Source: Synaphobranchus kaupii (lineage: Eukaryota > Chordata > Actinopteri > Anguilliformes > Synaphobranchidae). Taken from it: 64,000 nt of DNA. A program made the position numbers and the translations under genes. Positions 56,686-64,000 of this stretch are shown here, piece by piece. How positions within the stretch are numbered: position 1 is the first letter of the stretch; every line of letters starts with the position of its first letter. Where the stretch lies: positions 22,043,381-22,107,380 of the forward strand of contig CM056389.1 in assembly GCA_029718625.1 (NCBI GenBank). The letters are read 5' to 3'. Under the pieces are notes generated by a model, which was not told where the DNA came from, searched no databases, and worked only from the letters and a program-made list of their open reading frames with translations.

Positions 56686-56830
56686 ATGGCAAGTTCAAAC
56701 CTATACGTTGAACCCTCATAGGTACATAGACTATTATACCGCACAATCCGGTAATGGTCTGCCAGGGTATAAGGGTGCGAGTGTTATGTATGGTAGCGGT
56801 CTTGGAGGACTTTTTAGAGGTTTATTCTGA
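56686..56830 (+). pseudogene. small core/minor capsid-type protein
   Basis: A small gene starting MASSNLYVEP at 56686, 3 bp after the penton-like stop, with a +1 shift near 56710. The second frame has IDYYTAQSGNGLPGYKGAS and ends YGSGLGGLFRGLF at 56830. A Gly-rich GxGxGGxFxGLF segment is usual for the small adenovirus-core-like proteins of Polintons. It may be cut short by the rearrangement that follows. Confidence 0.55.
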
Positions 56831-56833
56831 ATG

Positions 56834-57069
56834 GCGTTGCCGCTAATGTAAGCGTTTTGTCGGAAACGCTTACATTAGAGATGGCCAAGTAGGCTACTTT
56901 TTTTACATTTTACCCATCACATGAAAGGCTAAGAAGAGCGCGCGGGGGGCGGGGGTGGAGAGAAAAAAAAAACTTGGAGAATCGTGAACCAGCTTGTGAT
57001 TTCGAACTTCGAAATCGAACGCTCATTTCGATCGATTTTCGATTTCGAATCGGTATCGTGACACCCCTA
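56834..57069. mobile_element. unclassified insertion replacing most of the major capsid gene
   Basis: Starts with a perfect 15-bp hairpin (56843-56857 with 56864-56878) and ends TATCGTGACACCCCTA. The string GTGACACCCCTA resembles the end of a known type of fish hAT-like repeat. No matching left end is seen. It occupies the place where the major capsid gene should be. Confidence 0.45.
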
Positions 57070-57071
57070 TT

Positions 57072-57140
57072 GTTTACGCATGCTTCGACAACATCATTGA
57101 AGTGAACCAGAGGAGGAACGTGTTGTATGATTATTATTAA
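57072..57140 (+). pseudogene. C-terminal remnant of the major capsid protein
   Basis: The last 22 codons before the protease read VYACFDNIIEVNQRRNVLYD and end YY-stop, two bases before the protease ATG. Polinton major capsid proteins usually end in a similar VYA.FDN.I.....R.V..DY string. The rest of the gene is absent. Assignment rests on a short match plus gene order. Confidence 0.5.
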
Positions 57141-57142
57141 TC

Positions 57143-57493
57143 ATGAATACCAGAGAACTAACGGCTATTTTGAGTAACAATCCTTACACAGAAAATAACT
57201 TTTATGGGGTTGTGGCCTGTGATGAGCTACCGAATAATTTACCAGCATTGTACATTGTGAATACACACCCTCGAAACAAGCCTGGAGAACACTGGTTAGC
57301 ATTGTATATGTGTGCGGATAAAACAGGTGAATTTTTCGACTCCTTTGGCAATCCCCCTGACTACATTTATTTCCCAGATAGCATCATAGATAGAACTGTA
57401 AAAGGATTGTTTACAACAAGGTACAAGTGCAAGACCTACACAGCACAAAGTGCGGACAGCTGTGGTGAAATGTTTAAGGCCTGTCACTGTTGA
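57143..57493 (+). pseudogene. Polinton cysteine protease (adenain-like), C-terminally cut
   Basis: An adenovirus-type maturation protease. Start MNTRELTAILSNN at 57143. Active-site His in GEHWLALY, acidic partner in EFFDSFGNP, and the Gln/Cys region in YTAQSADSCGEMF. The frame stops at 57493 just after the catalytic Cys, where homologues continue with a further helical region. A late frameshift or a deletion is the likely cause. It would process capsid precursors. Confidence 0.8.
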
Positions 57494-57604
57494 AAACAAA
57501 CACAGGCATGCTTTGTTTGAATGTTGCTTTGTCTTTTATTATAAAATAAAAACATTTTAAACTTTACATTTTGATCATTTAAAACAAACACACACTCAAC
57601 AGCT

Positions 57605-58301
57605 TCAGAAATCTATCCACGCTGAATGGTCTAAAACGGGGGATGAAAAAACAGCCTTAGGGCCTGGTTCTGGCGTCATAGGTGTAAAGGGTGCTGTATT
57701 TGTTTTTGTGTGTAGATTTATCTTGCCGCGCACATTTTGATTAGGTATGACAGAAATAGGCATATTAAGCATAGCCATAGCCTCTATAAATTCCCCCCAA
57801 CCCCGGGGTCTTCTATCGTCAGAAATCTTGTGCGGGGCGGTTATGTTCTTTATTAGATCCAACATATGCGAACCACTGACAACAGTACCATTAAACACAA
57901 ACTCCCCTTTATCGTTCCACGTTGCGACATTTCCTGATTTAGAAATTTTATCCAATACGTAGGTGGCATTTTTCTGGCTTCTAGGTGGCACGCTTTGTAC
58001 AAAATCTTCAACTCAGGTGGTGTCCGTCCTGACATTATCGCGACCCTCAACAGGCAATGATAGGGTTAAATGTTGCATTTCGGCTTCACCTTGTTTAACC
58101 AACGCTATGAAACGCTGTAGGGCAATCGTGTAGTTTTGCCTTCTCATGAGGACCAACATCAGTCCTTGATAAGATGTTACGTATGGTTTGATCCAAATCA
58201 TTTTCAGCAGTTTGTCGGATTGGTTCCGGAGTAAAAGTAAGATTCTTTAATTTGTCCAGCTGGCTTTGAGGCACAAGAAACATTTTTTGGGCGTGCTCCA
58301 T
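57605..58301 (-). pseudogene. conserved Polinton protein of unknown function (Z)
   Basis: Minus-strand start MEHAQKMFLVPQSQLDKL at 58301, right after the small basic protein. Frames change near 58140 and near 58000. The last frame (57991-57605) has a well-ordered domain with YVLDKISKSGNVATWNDKGE, SGSHMLDLIKNITAP and PRGWGEFIEAMAMLNMPISV. Such WN..GE plus GWxEF proteins accompany ATPase and polymerase in Polintons, from general familiarity. No function known to me. Confidence 0.55.
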
Positions 58302-58306
58302 GTTTT

Positions 58307-58640
58307 TTAAACACCGCTGCGACCCGCTATCAAACTGGTGAGAAACGGTATTGCGACACTCAGTAGAGGCAGAAGAAATCCGCCCTTTTGAAAAAAATAT
58401 TTTCGCCTCTTTCGAATAGATCATCTTTTGTTAATCAACAGTTTAATTCCGACCTTTTGTTTTCTTATTTTTTTCAGTTGTGTATCTGTTAGGGGTATAT
58501 TGCCATGTAAAACATTGAGAGCTAGTTCACAAATTGTGTTTATAAGTTCACCAGAAGCAGACTGTAATATGTTACGTCTTTGCCGGGCATTACCTTCAAA
58601 TAGGGCTTTTAGAAACGTCCAGTTCCGTTTAATACGTGCA
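58307..58640 (-). pseudogene. small basic Polinton protein with hydrophobic tail
   Basis: The minus-strand frame runs from just after the ATPase stop, with RIKRNWTFLKALFEG, NARQRRNILQSASGELI, ALNVLHGNIPLTDTQLKKI and, after a shift near 58425, QKGGFLLPLLSVAIPFL before a stop at 58307. No proper start codon is left (an ATG lies one base out of frame). Basic N-terminus plus hydrophobic C-terminus suggests a DNA-condensing or membrane-active virion protein; inference only. Confidence 0.5.
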
Positions 58641-58642
58641 TA

Positions 58643-59326
58643 TTACTTTTTCTTTAGCACATAAACTACCGGCCACTCTGGAGCGTACAAACCAGTTCTG
58701 ATGCGGTATTCCTCAGGCGTCTGTGCTTTTAAGTCCACCAATAGGTAGCCATAAGGTTTTCTGGTCGCATCATCGAAACATTCAAGGAAAAACTTTGAAT
58801 GTCTGGGGTACATTTGCCGTGCCAAAACATTAACTTGCATTTTATCTCTTGTATTTTTGAACAGAACAATATAGTTTGCATTAAGATTTATTGTGCGGCT
58901 GTTTCGACCCTGGAAGAAAAGATTCTGAACAAGATATATGATGCTTAGGTTTCTATGGTGTGTATACTTGGTAAAAGCTCTCTCAATTTCAGAGCTCTGA
59001 CTGGCCGCCTGCATAAGGTCATCAACAATTACCATGTTGGCTTTGTGCAAAGGTAGCAAAACTTCATCGGTCAAAGATTCAGGAAGACCTTCTACAAAAT
59101 GTACATTCTTTATTTTACAAAGCACTTCATCGTACATGGGTTGCCAGCACAAATAAAACCATACAATGTTCTGCGGTACTGTTGACAATACATGTTGTGC
59201 ATTTTCGAGCAGTGTTTTCACAAAAACGCTTTTACCGCTGTTTGATGGACCTGAGATTATGCATGAAAAAGGATGTTGAAGGCGGTTGTCAAAACCTTCA
59301 ACCCCAAACACTTGTCTAGAATCCAT
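58643..59326 (-). CDS. Polinton packaging ATPase (FtsK/HerA-type)
   Basis: An intact 227-residue frame. Genome-packaging ATPase: Walker A GPSNSGKS at residues 26-33, Walker B NMVIVDDLMQ near residue 100, and a later IIYLVQNLF segment with a conserved Gln. Start MDSRQVFGVEGFDNRLQ at 59326 is normal. It lies 59 bp downstream of the polymerase stop and directly upstream of the small basic protein, so the three minus-strand genes probably shared transcription. The best preserved gene of the element. Confidence 0.92.
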   Translation of the reverse strand: MDSRQVFGVEGFDNRLQHPFSCIISGPSNSGKSVFVKTLLENAQHVLSTVPQNIVWFYLCWQPMYDEVLCKIKNVHFVEGLPESLTDEVLLPLHKANMVIVDDLMQAASQSSEIERAFTKYTHHRNLSIIYLVQNLFFQGRNSRTINLNANYIVLFKNTRDKMQVNVLARQMYPRHSKFFLECFDDATRKPYGYLLVDLKAQTPEEYRIRTGLYAPEWPVVYVLKKK

Positions 59327-59385
59327 ATGGCAAGGTTTTGAAATCAGGGAGCAGGACCCTTTTGTTGTAAACTACTCTGAATCTT

Positions 59386-60372
59386 TTAGAAACTGAGCAA
59401 TTGCTGAGAGAGAATCCTCTTATTCCTCACAATTTGTTTTGTGTTGGTTGTAATTTCACGAGCTGGGGCCTCTGGATTCTGTACATAGTGCTGTACCAAT
59501 TCTGTGAGGGCTGAAAGATTGACAACTTGTGAGTTAGTATGATGCAGGGTTATACCTTTCACTTTCATGCATGTTTTACCAAACCGTGTTGTATAGCTGT
59601 ACGTCTTGGGCCCTCCTGATATAAATTCAACAATGTGGTCACCGGGGTCTAGCTCACTAGTCAATTCTCCCAAAAAATCACCTAGAGAAGGCATCCAGTC
59701 ACCCGGGCGGCTCACAAAGATTACAGAATCTGTGTCGTGGTACAGAACCCTGTCAGGCATTTTATCCATGACATCATAAAGCTCGAACCGTGCATAAGCT
59801 GTGGTGAAGGCCGCGATGAACACATTGCTGTATCTGGGGACCTTTGGAAAACAGTAAGTTTCCACTGTACCAGAGCTACGGTTTCTGTAAGAAATGAAGT
59901 GTGAGATGTCATACTCATCTGAAAACATGAATTGCAGAAACTGTTCAGGATCACGGATCAAGGTTGTGCTTGGCAGGTTGCTTCTCTGACCAAATTTGCC
60001 CCAAAGACTATTTAAAAACAGTTTGGAAATTTGTCTCTTGGCTTTGTTTACAGAAATATTGTTTGGGTCTAAACGAACACCCTCCTTCTCCCAATAACTC
60101 TGCACATAGGCCGCCTTGTCAGAATCATCAGAAACCCAAGAGGGGTATCCTGACGCTTCTTGTTTGCCCTTTAAATGCGTCTTAATATAGTCACTGAAAA
60201 GAGAATCGGACCTATCTTGGAAATGCCAAATTTCAAAGATTTTGTCGATGATGTAACCTTTTTCAAGAGCCTTAAGCATTTCAACAGTACACCATACACC
60301 TGTGAGAGAACGCAACTCATCAGAATGTTCACACACACCTTGAAGCTCGGGACCGGCAAAGGGCAAGGGGTT
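59386..60372 (-). pseudogene. Polinton protein-primed DNA polymerase B, C-terminal part
   Basis: About 326 residues of family-B polymerase of the protein-primed type, which replicates the element. Visible are motif B (LFLNSLWGKFGQRSN), motif C (LYHDTDSVIFVS) and the thumb region (GKTCMKVKGITLHHTN). The exonuclease domain and motif A (D..SLYP region) are missing because a LINE begins at about 60372. The frame from 60366 to the stop at 59386 is itself uninterrupted. Confidence 0.92.
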
Positions 60373-60713
60373 AAGGAATCCAAGATGGCTGCCGAGGGCA
60401 GGTGTGCTTTGTCAGGCTCCACAGCTATCCTTTTATTCAACATTTTAACAGTTTTTATCTGTTTTAACTGATGTTTTTCAACACAAAAGCCTCAAACCAA
60501 GGAACTACTCGGCCAAAAGACAACAATCCACCAAAAGGTACGGAGAAAATGGACATGTTTTTGTCACATTGCTTTGCCTGTGGTTGCTGATTGCTCCACC
60601 TGGTCAAGGTCTTTGTTTGGCCAGAAATCAAACAAACTCTTGGATACCTTGCACCTTTGAATAGTGCACCAAGATTAACATACTTTGGACATGGACATTT
60701 AATTATACACTTA

Positions 60714-61113
60714 ACATTCTGGCAGACAAAATACTAAAGATAAAACACCACCGATCAAGAGAAGCAAATGGTTTGTCCACAAAACCTTGCTACTCTTGCT
60801 GCTCTTAAGTGGGGACATACAGCTGAACCCTGGTCCATCAGTGAACCCTAATATAGATCCAAATGATGTTCTGCCCTGGCATGATTTTACTAGAAGGGTT
60901 GAACCAGCAGATGATCTCCCCTTGGGACTACTGGCTACTGAGATGCAATTAAGCATTAGTGGCTTCACTTTTCAGCCACTGGATGAGATAAGCCAAGTGT
61001 CTGCCTCCATCAGGCCAGGCCCCAGTAGCAACAGGCTCAATACCACTAGCGCGAACATCAGACCAGGACCAGGACCAGGACCAGGCCCCAGTTATAACAG
61101 TAGCTGTCACTAG
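60714..61113 (+). pseudogene. LINE ORF leader with 2A-like peptide
   Basis: An open frame after the TAA at 60712 reads a basic stretch (TPPIKRSKWFVHKT), seven Leu, then SGDIQLNPGP. The canonical 2A ribosome-skipping core is D-x-E-x-N-P-G-P; here Gln takes the Glu position. Several non-LTR elements of other animals carry 2A-like sequences at the N-terminus. No ATG lies in frame upstream, so the start is lost or not AUG. The frame passes a PGPGPGPG stretch, shifts near 61070, and the partner frame enters the minisatellite. Confidence 0.65.
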
Positions 61114-62340
61114 ACCACCTACCATCTGGCCGGGCACTTGCTCTAGTAGCAATTGGCTTGCTACCACCAGCCTAGCTACCTTAGGGCCAGAACCAAGCTC
61201 CAGTAGCAGCAGCGGGCAAGCTACCATCAGGCTAGGCCTCTCAACTACCACCAAGCCGGGCTCAGGCCCCAGCGGCAGCGGCACCGGCAGCAGCCCATCC
61301 ACCATCAGGCCGGGCTCAGGCCCCAGTGGCAGCAGCAGCAGCCCATCCACCATCAGGCCGGGCTCAGGCCCCAGTGGCAGCAGCAGCAGCCCATCCACCA
61401 CCAGGTCGGGCTCAGGCCCCAGCGGCAGCAGCAGCAGCCCATCCACCATCAGGCCGGGCTCAGGCCCCAGCGGCAGCAGCCCATCCACCACCAGGCCGGG
61501 CTTAGGCCCCAGCGGCAGCAGCCCATCCACCACCAGGCCGGGCTTAGGCTCCAGCGGCAGCAGCAGCAGCCCATCCACCCCCAGGCTAGGCTTAGGCTCC
61601 AGCGGCAGCAGCAGCAGCCCATCCACTACCAGGCCGGGCTCAGGCTCCAGTGGCAGCAGCCCATCCACCACCAGGCCAGGCTCAGGCCCCAGCGGCAGTA
61701 GCAGCCCATCCACCACCAGGCCAGGCTCAGGCCCCAGCGGCAGTAGCAGCCCATCCACCACCAGGCCGGGCTCAGGCCCCAGCGGCAGCAGCAGCAGCCC
61801 ATCCACCACCAGGCCGGGCTCAGGCCCCAGCGGCAGCAGCCCATCCACCATCAGGCCGGGCTCAGGCCCCAGTGGCAGCAGCAGCAGCCCATCCACCACC
61901 AGGCCGGGCTCAGGCCCCAGCGGCAGCAGCAGCAGCCCATCCACCATCAGGCCGGGCTCAGGCCCCAGCGGCAGCAGCCCATCCACCACCAGGCCGGGCT
62001 TAGGCCCCAGCGGCAGCAGCCCATCCACCACCAGGCCGGGCTTAGGCTCCAGCGGCAGCAGCAGCAGCCCATCCACCCCCAGGCCAGGCTTAGGCTCCAG
62101 CGGCAGCAGCAGCAGCCCATCCACTACCAGGCCGGGCTCAGGCTCCAGTGGCAGCAGCCCATCCACCACCAGGCCGGGCTCAGGCCCCAGCGGCAGCAGC
62201 AGCAGCCCATCCACCACCAGGCCAGGCTCAGGCCCCAGCGGCAGTAGCAGCCCATCCACCACCAGGCCGGGCTTAGGCCCCAGCAGCAGCAGCCCATCCA
62301 CCATCAGGCCGGGCTGAGGCCCCAGCGGCAGGGGGCCCCC
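61100..62340 (+). repeat. coding minisatellite (42-48-bp units) in the LINE
   Basis: About 25 units encoding variants of SPSTTRPGSGPSGSSS. Unit lengths vary by whole AGC codons (42, 45, 48 bp), so the frame is never lost, apart from one TCA to TGA change near 62314. A higher-order copy is visible: the block with CCATCCACCCCCAGGC at 61571 recurs at 62069, an offset of 498 bp. Confidence 0.9.
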
Positions 62341-63661
62341 AGCAACATCAGTAGCTGAGATCCACACACCACCACTAGGCTTGCACGTGAGAAAGCAGAG
62401 GCTGTTTCGTCTCTTACAAACTGTTAATCATGCTAAAATCCTGTGGGACCCGACTGTGAAACCTAGGGGTCTATTTGGGGGGCACCTCAACATCAGAAGC
62501 CTTACTGGTAAGAGCACCCAAATATCCCATCTCCTGTCTGACTCAAACCTGGACTTTCTCTGTCTAACTGAGACTTGGTTGAAGGAAACAGCTCCCGCGG
62601 ACATATTCACGGTGCCAGGTTATCAGTGTTTTAGACAAGATAGATCAGACGGAAGGGGGGGTGGTATGCTTCTTTATGTAAGAGACAACATCAGATGTGA
62701 ACTTGTGACCTACAACGCCGGTAGCATGCTGGAATATGTTGGTGTTAAAATTATCCTGTCCCAACAAAGGTCTTTTAACATCATAGGTATCTATAGACCC
62801 CCATCTGCTACCGATGCTTTTTACGATCAACTTGAAGCCACCCTGAAAGAATGTAGTCTGAATAAGGAACTAATCTGGATGGGTGACTTCAACGTGAACT
62901 GGGAGGACAAATCCAAGAGAAAAAAGTTAAAAATGATTACTGATAAATTCCACCTGGAACAAATAGTCAACGGTCCGACGAGAATAACAAAAAGCTCTAG
63001 CACGCAGATCGATCTGATGTTCTCCAACAAGACAGAAACAATAATTAAACACTATAACTTAATTACCGGTCTGTCCGACCACAACCTTATCTTATGCGCA
63101 AGAAAATTGACCAAAAATAGGTTTAGCAATATTACAACAAAAAGGAAGACCATTCAGTGTATTCCCAGAACTAAACAGGACCAAATTGCCAACGAAATTA
63201 CCACCCTAAATTGGGATGACTTGCTGTCCTCTGACGATCTGGCAACTGGATGTGACATGTTCACTCACAGAATTAATTCTGTGAGGGAAAAATTTACTGT
63301 AAGGTTAAAGACCAAAAAGAAAAAGAGAAATAATTTACCCTGGTTTAATGGTCAATTATGGAAGCTTATGAAATCTAGAGATGCTGCACTGAGGAAGGCT
63401 GTTAAGACCAGGAGAGACACTGACATCCTTCTATATAAAGGTCTTAGGAACAAAGTCACTCAGGAGCTGAGACAAGCTAAATCCAACTTTTATCTTGGTA
63501 TACTGCATGAAGCAAAAGGGAACAGTAAACTAATTTGGAAGAATATAGATAATCTTACAAGGAGGGACTCAAAATTCTCAGGTGATCTTAAAGTCAAAGT
63601 ACAGGGAGAGACCACCGCACGGTTGCCAATGTTTTTAATAACTTTTTTCTTGAATCTGTAA
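62341..63661 (+). pseudogene. LINE AP-type endonuclease
   Basis: The endonuclease that nicks target DNA for LINE insertion. The frame is shared with the minisatellite, so the Leu start at 62381 is arbitrary. Motifs: HLNIRSLTGK (Asn), LCLTETWLKE (Glu), GGGMLLYVRD, IIGIYRPP, WMGDFNVNW (Asp/Asn) and GLSDHNLILC (final Asp-His pair). All catalytic residues seem present. A linker with KTKKKKRNNLPWF leads to RT. A frameshift near 63630 puts the final residues before the stop at 63661 out of frame. Confidence 0.9.
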
Positions 63662-64000
63662 ACGAGCTGGCGAAAGGCTTCATGAAGCAGGACCTGGTCA
63701 TCTGTCCTACTGATGACACAAAGCAGGCTTTCACATTGGTCGAAACAAGTGAGGTTCAGGTACGCAAAATAATTAGCTCCATGAAAAACTCTAAAAGTAG
63801 AGATGTGTTCCTATTTGACACTGCGTTCATCAAAGCACATAAAGATCTTCTAGCTGCCCCCATTGCACATCTAATCAATCTGTCTCTTAAACACTGTACT
63901 TTCCCCGATGCTTAGAAATGTGCTATTGTGACACCTATCCATAAGTCTGGAGACCACCTTGATGCCTGTAACTATAGACCGATAAGTATACTGCCTATAT
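63635..64000 (+). pseudogene. LINE reverse transcriptase, N-terminal part
   Basis: After the frameshift the polyprotein continues as VFNNFFLESVNELA, then ISSMKNSKSRDVFLFD and LINLSLKHCTFPDA. An in-frame TAG at 63914-63916 stands where this RT family normally has Trp, followed by KCAIVTPIHKSGD and NYRPISILP, the start of the RT fingers. The remainder is beyond the window. Confidence 0.85.

Larger units (their letters stand above)
52810..60372. mobile_element. degraded Polinton/Maverick, truncated at right by a LINE
   Basis: A virus-like self-synthesising transposon. Plus-strand genes: two unassigned proteins, integrase with chromodomain, penton-like protein, a small core-type protein, a scrap of major capsid protein, protease. 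Minus-strand genes: conserved unassigned protein, small basic protein, packaging ATPase, protein-primed DNA polymerase. This set is diagnostic for Polintons (adintovirus-like). Most genes carry frameshifts. The polymerase N-terminal half is cut at about 60372 by the LINE. Neither terminal repeat was identified; the left boundary is set at the first gene. Confidence 0.9.
60373..64000 (+). mobile_element. LINE (CR1/L2-type) with 2A-like leader, 5' part
   Basis: Begins about 60373 with 5' untranslated sequence containing CCAAGATGGCTGCCGAGGG, an AAGATGGC motif like the YY1-binding start of other LINEs, and runs off the window. Coding order: 2A-like leader (60714-61113), Pro/Gly/Ser minisatellite (61100-62340), AP-type endonuclease (62340-63150), RT start (63660 onward). 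It has at least two frameshifts and two in-frame stops. It interrupts the Polinton polymerase gene. Confidence 0.85.

Noticed and set aside
61650..62003. Plus-strand AHPPPGRAQAPAAA-type open frame
   Set aside because: Alternative frame of the same array; it does not connect to the endonuclease.
60949..62367. 472-residue minus-strand open frame rich in LLPLGPEPGLVVDG repeats
   Set aside because: It is the reverse reading of the LINE coding minisatellite; GC-rich triplet-unit repeats stay open in several frames. The plus strand has the domain-bearing frame.

Overview
The window looks like intergenic DNA of a ray-finned (teleost-type) fish. It holds one intact host-type gene, a teleost olfactory receptor at 40469-41404, and one decayed rhodopsin-class receptor at 21696-22570. 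Almost everything else recognisable is transposon: Ty3/gypsy LTR elements, L2/CR1/Jockey-type LINEs, a Penelope-like element, Tc1, hAT, piggyBac and PIF/Harbinger-type DNA elements, and a Polinton/Maverick. This mixture is typical of teleost genomes. No bacterial-type genes, rRNA or convincing functional tRNA were seen.

Layout. 1-4010: 3' half of a Gmr1-type gypsy element (integrase before reverse transcriptase), split by a 607-bp TTAA-type MITE and ending in a 325-bp LTR. 4011-4170: Harbinger transposase scrap. 4659-11894: an LTR-derived insertion with 5-bp target duplication CTGCT, carrying a LINE (about 5482-7700) and a 3.4-kb hAT element (8037-11473, 8-bp duplication ATGCTACT). 14652-16182: Tc1 copy 1, with an intact frame but a changed catalytic residue. 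16.5-20.3 kb: LTRs and a fold-back MITE, including a 933-bp solo LTR. 21.7-31.1 kb: receptor pseudogene, MITEs, SINE and LINE pieces. 31.7-36.5 kb: locally duplicated sequence around a THAP exon and a P2X7-tail-like exon. 37339-37996: another solo LTR. 38.5-41.4 kb: olfactory receptor locus. 42874-44394: Tc1 copy 2. 44397-51483: a fold-back Penelope-like element with hammerhead-ribozyme-like motifs in both arms, split by a 3.2-kb piggyBac-type insertion. About 52.8-60.37 kb: a degraded Polinton with integrase, penton-like, protease, packaging ATPase and protein-primed polymerase genes, but almost no major capsid gene. 60.37-64.0 kb: a LINE that cuts the Polinton polymerase gene. It encodes a 2A-like leader, a Pro/Gly/Ser minisatellite, an endonuclease and the start of a reverse transcriptase.

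How the parts relate. The window is a record of layered insertions: MITE in gypsy, LINE and hAT in an LTR, piggyBac in Penelope, LINE in Polinton, MITE in L2. Several outer boundaries are fixed to the base by target duplications. Nearly all element genes are broken; the breaks are described at each entry. All calls come from reading the sequence and its translations; no database search was possible, so family names at clade level are provisional.
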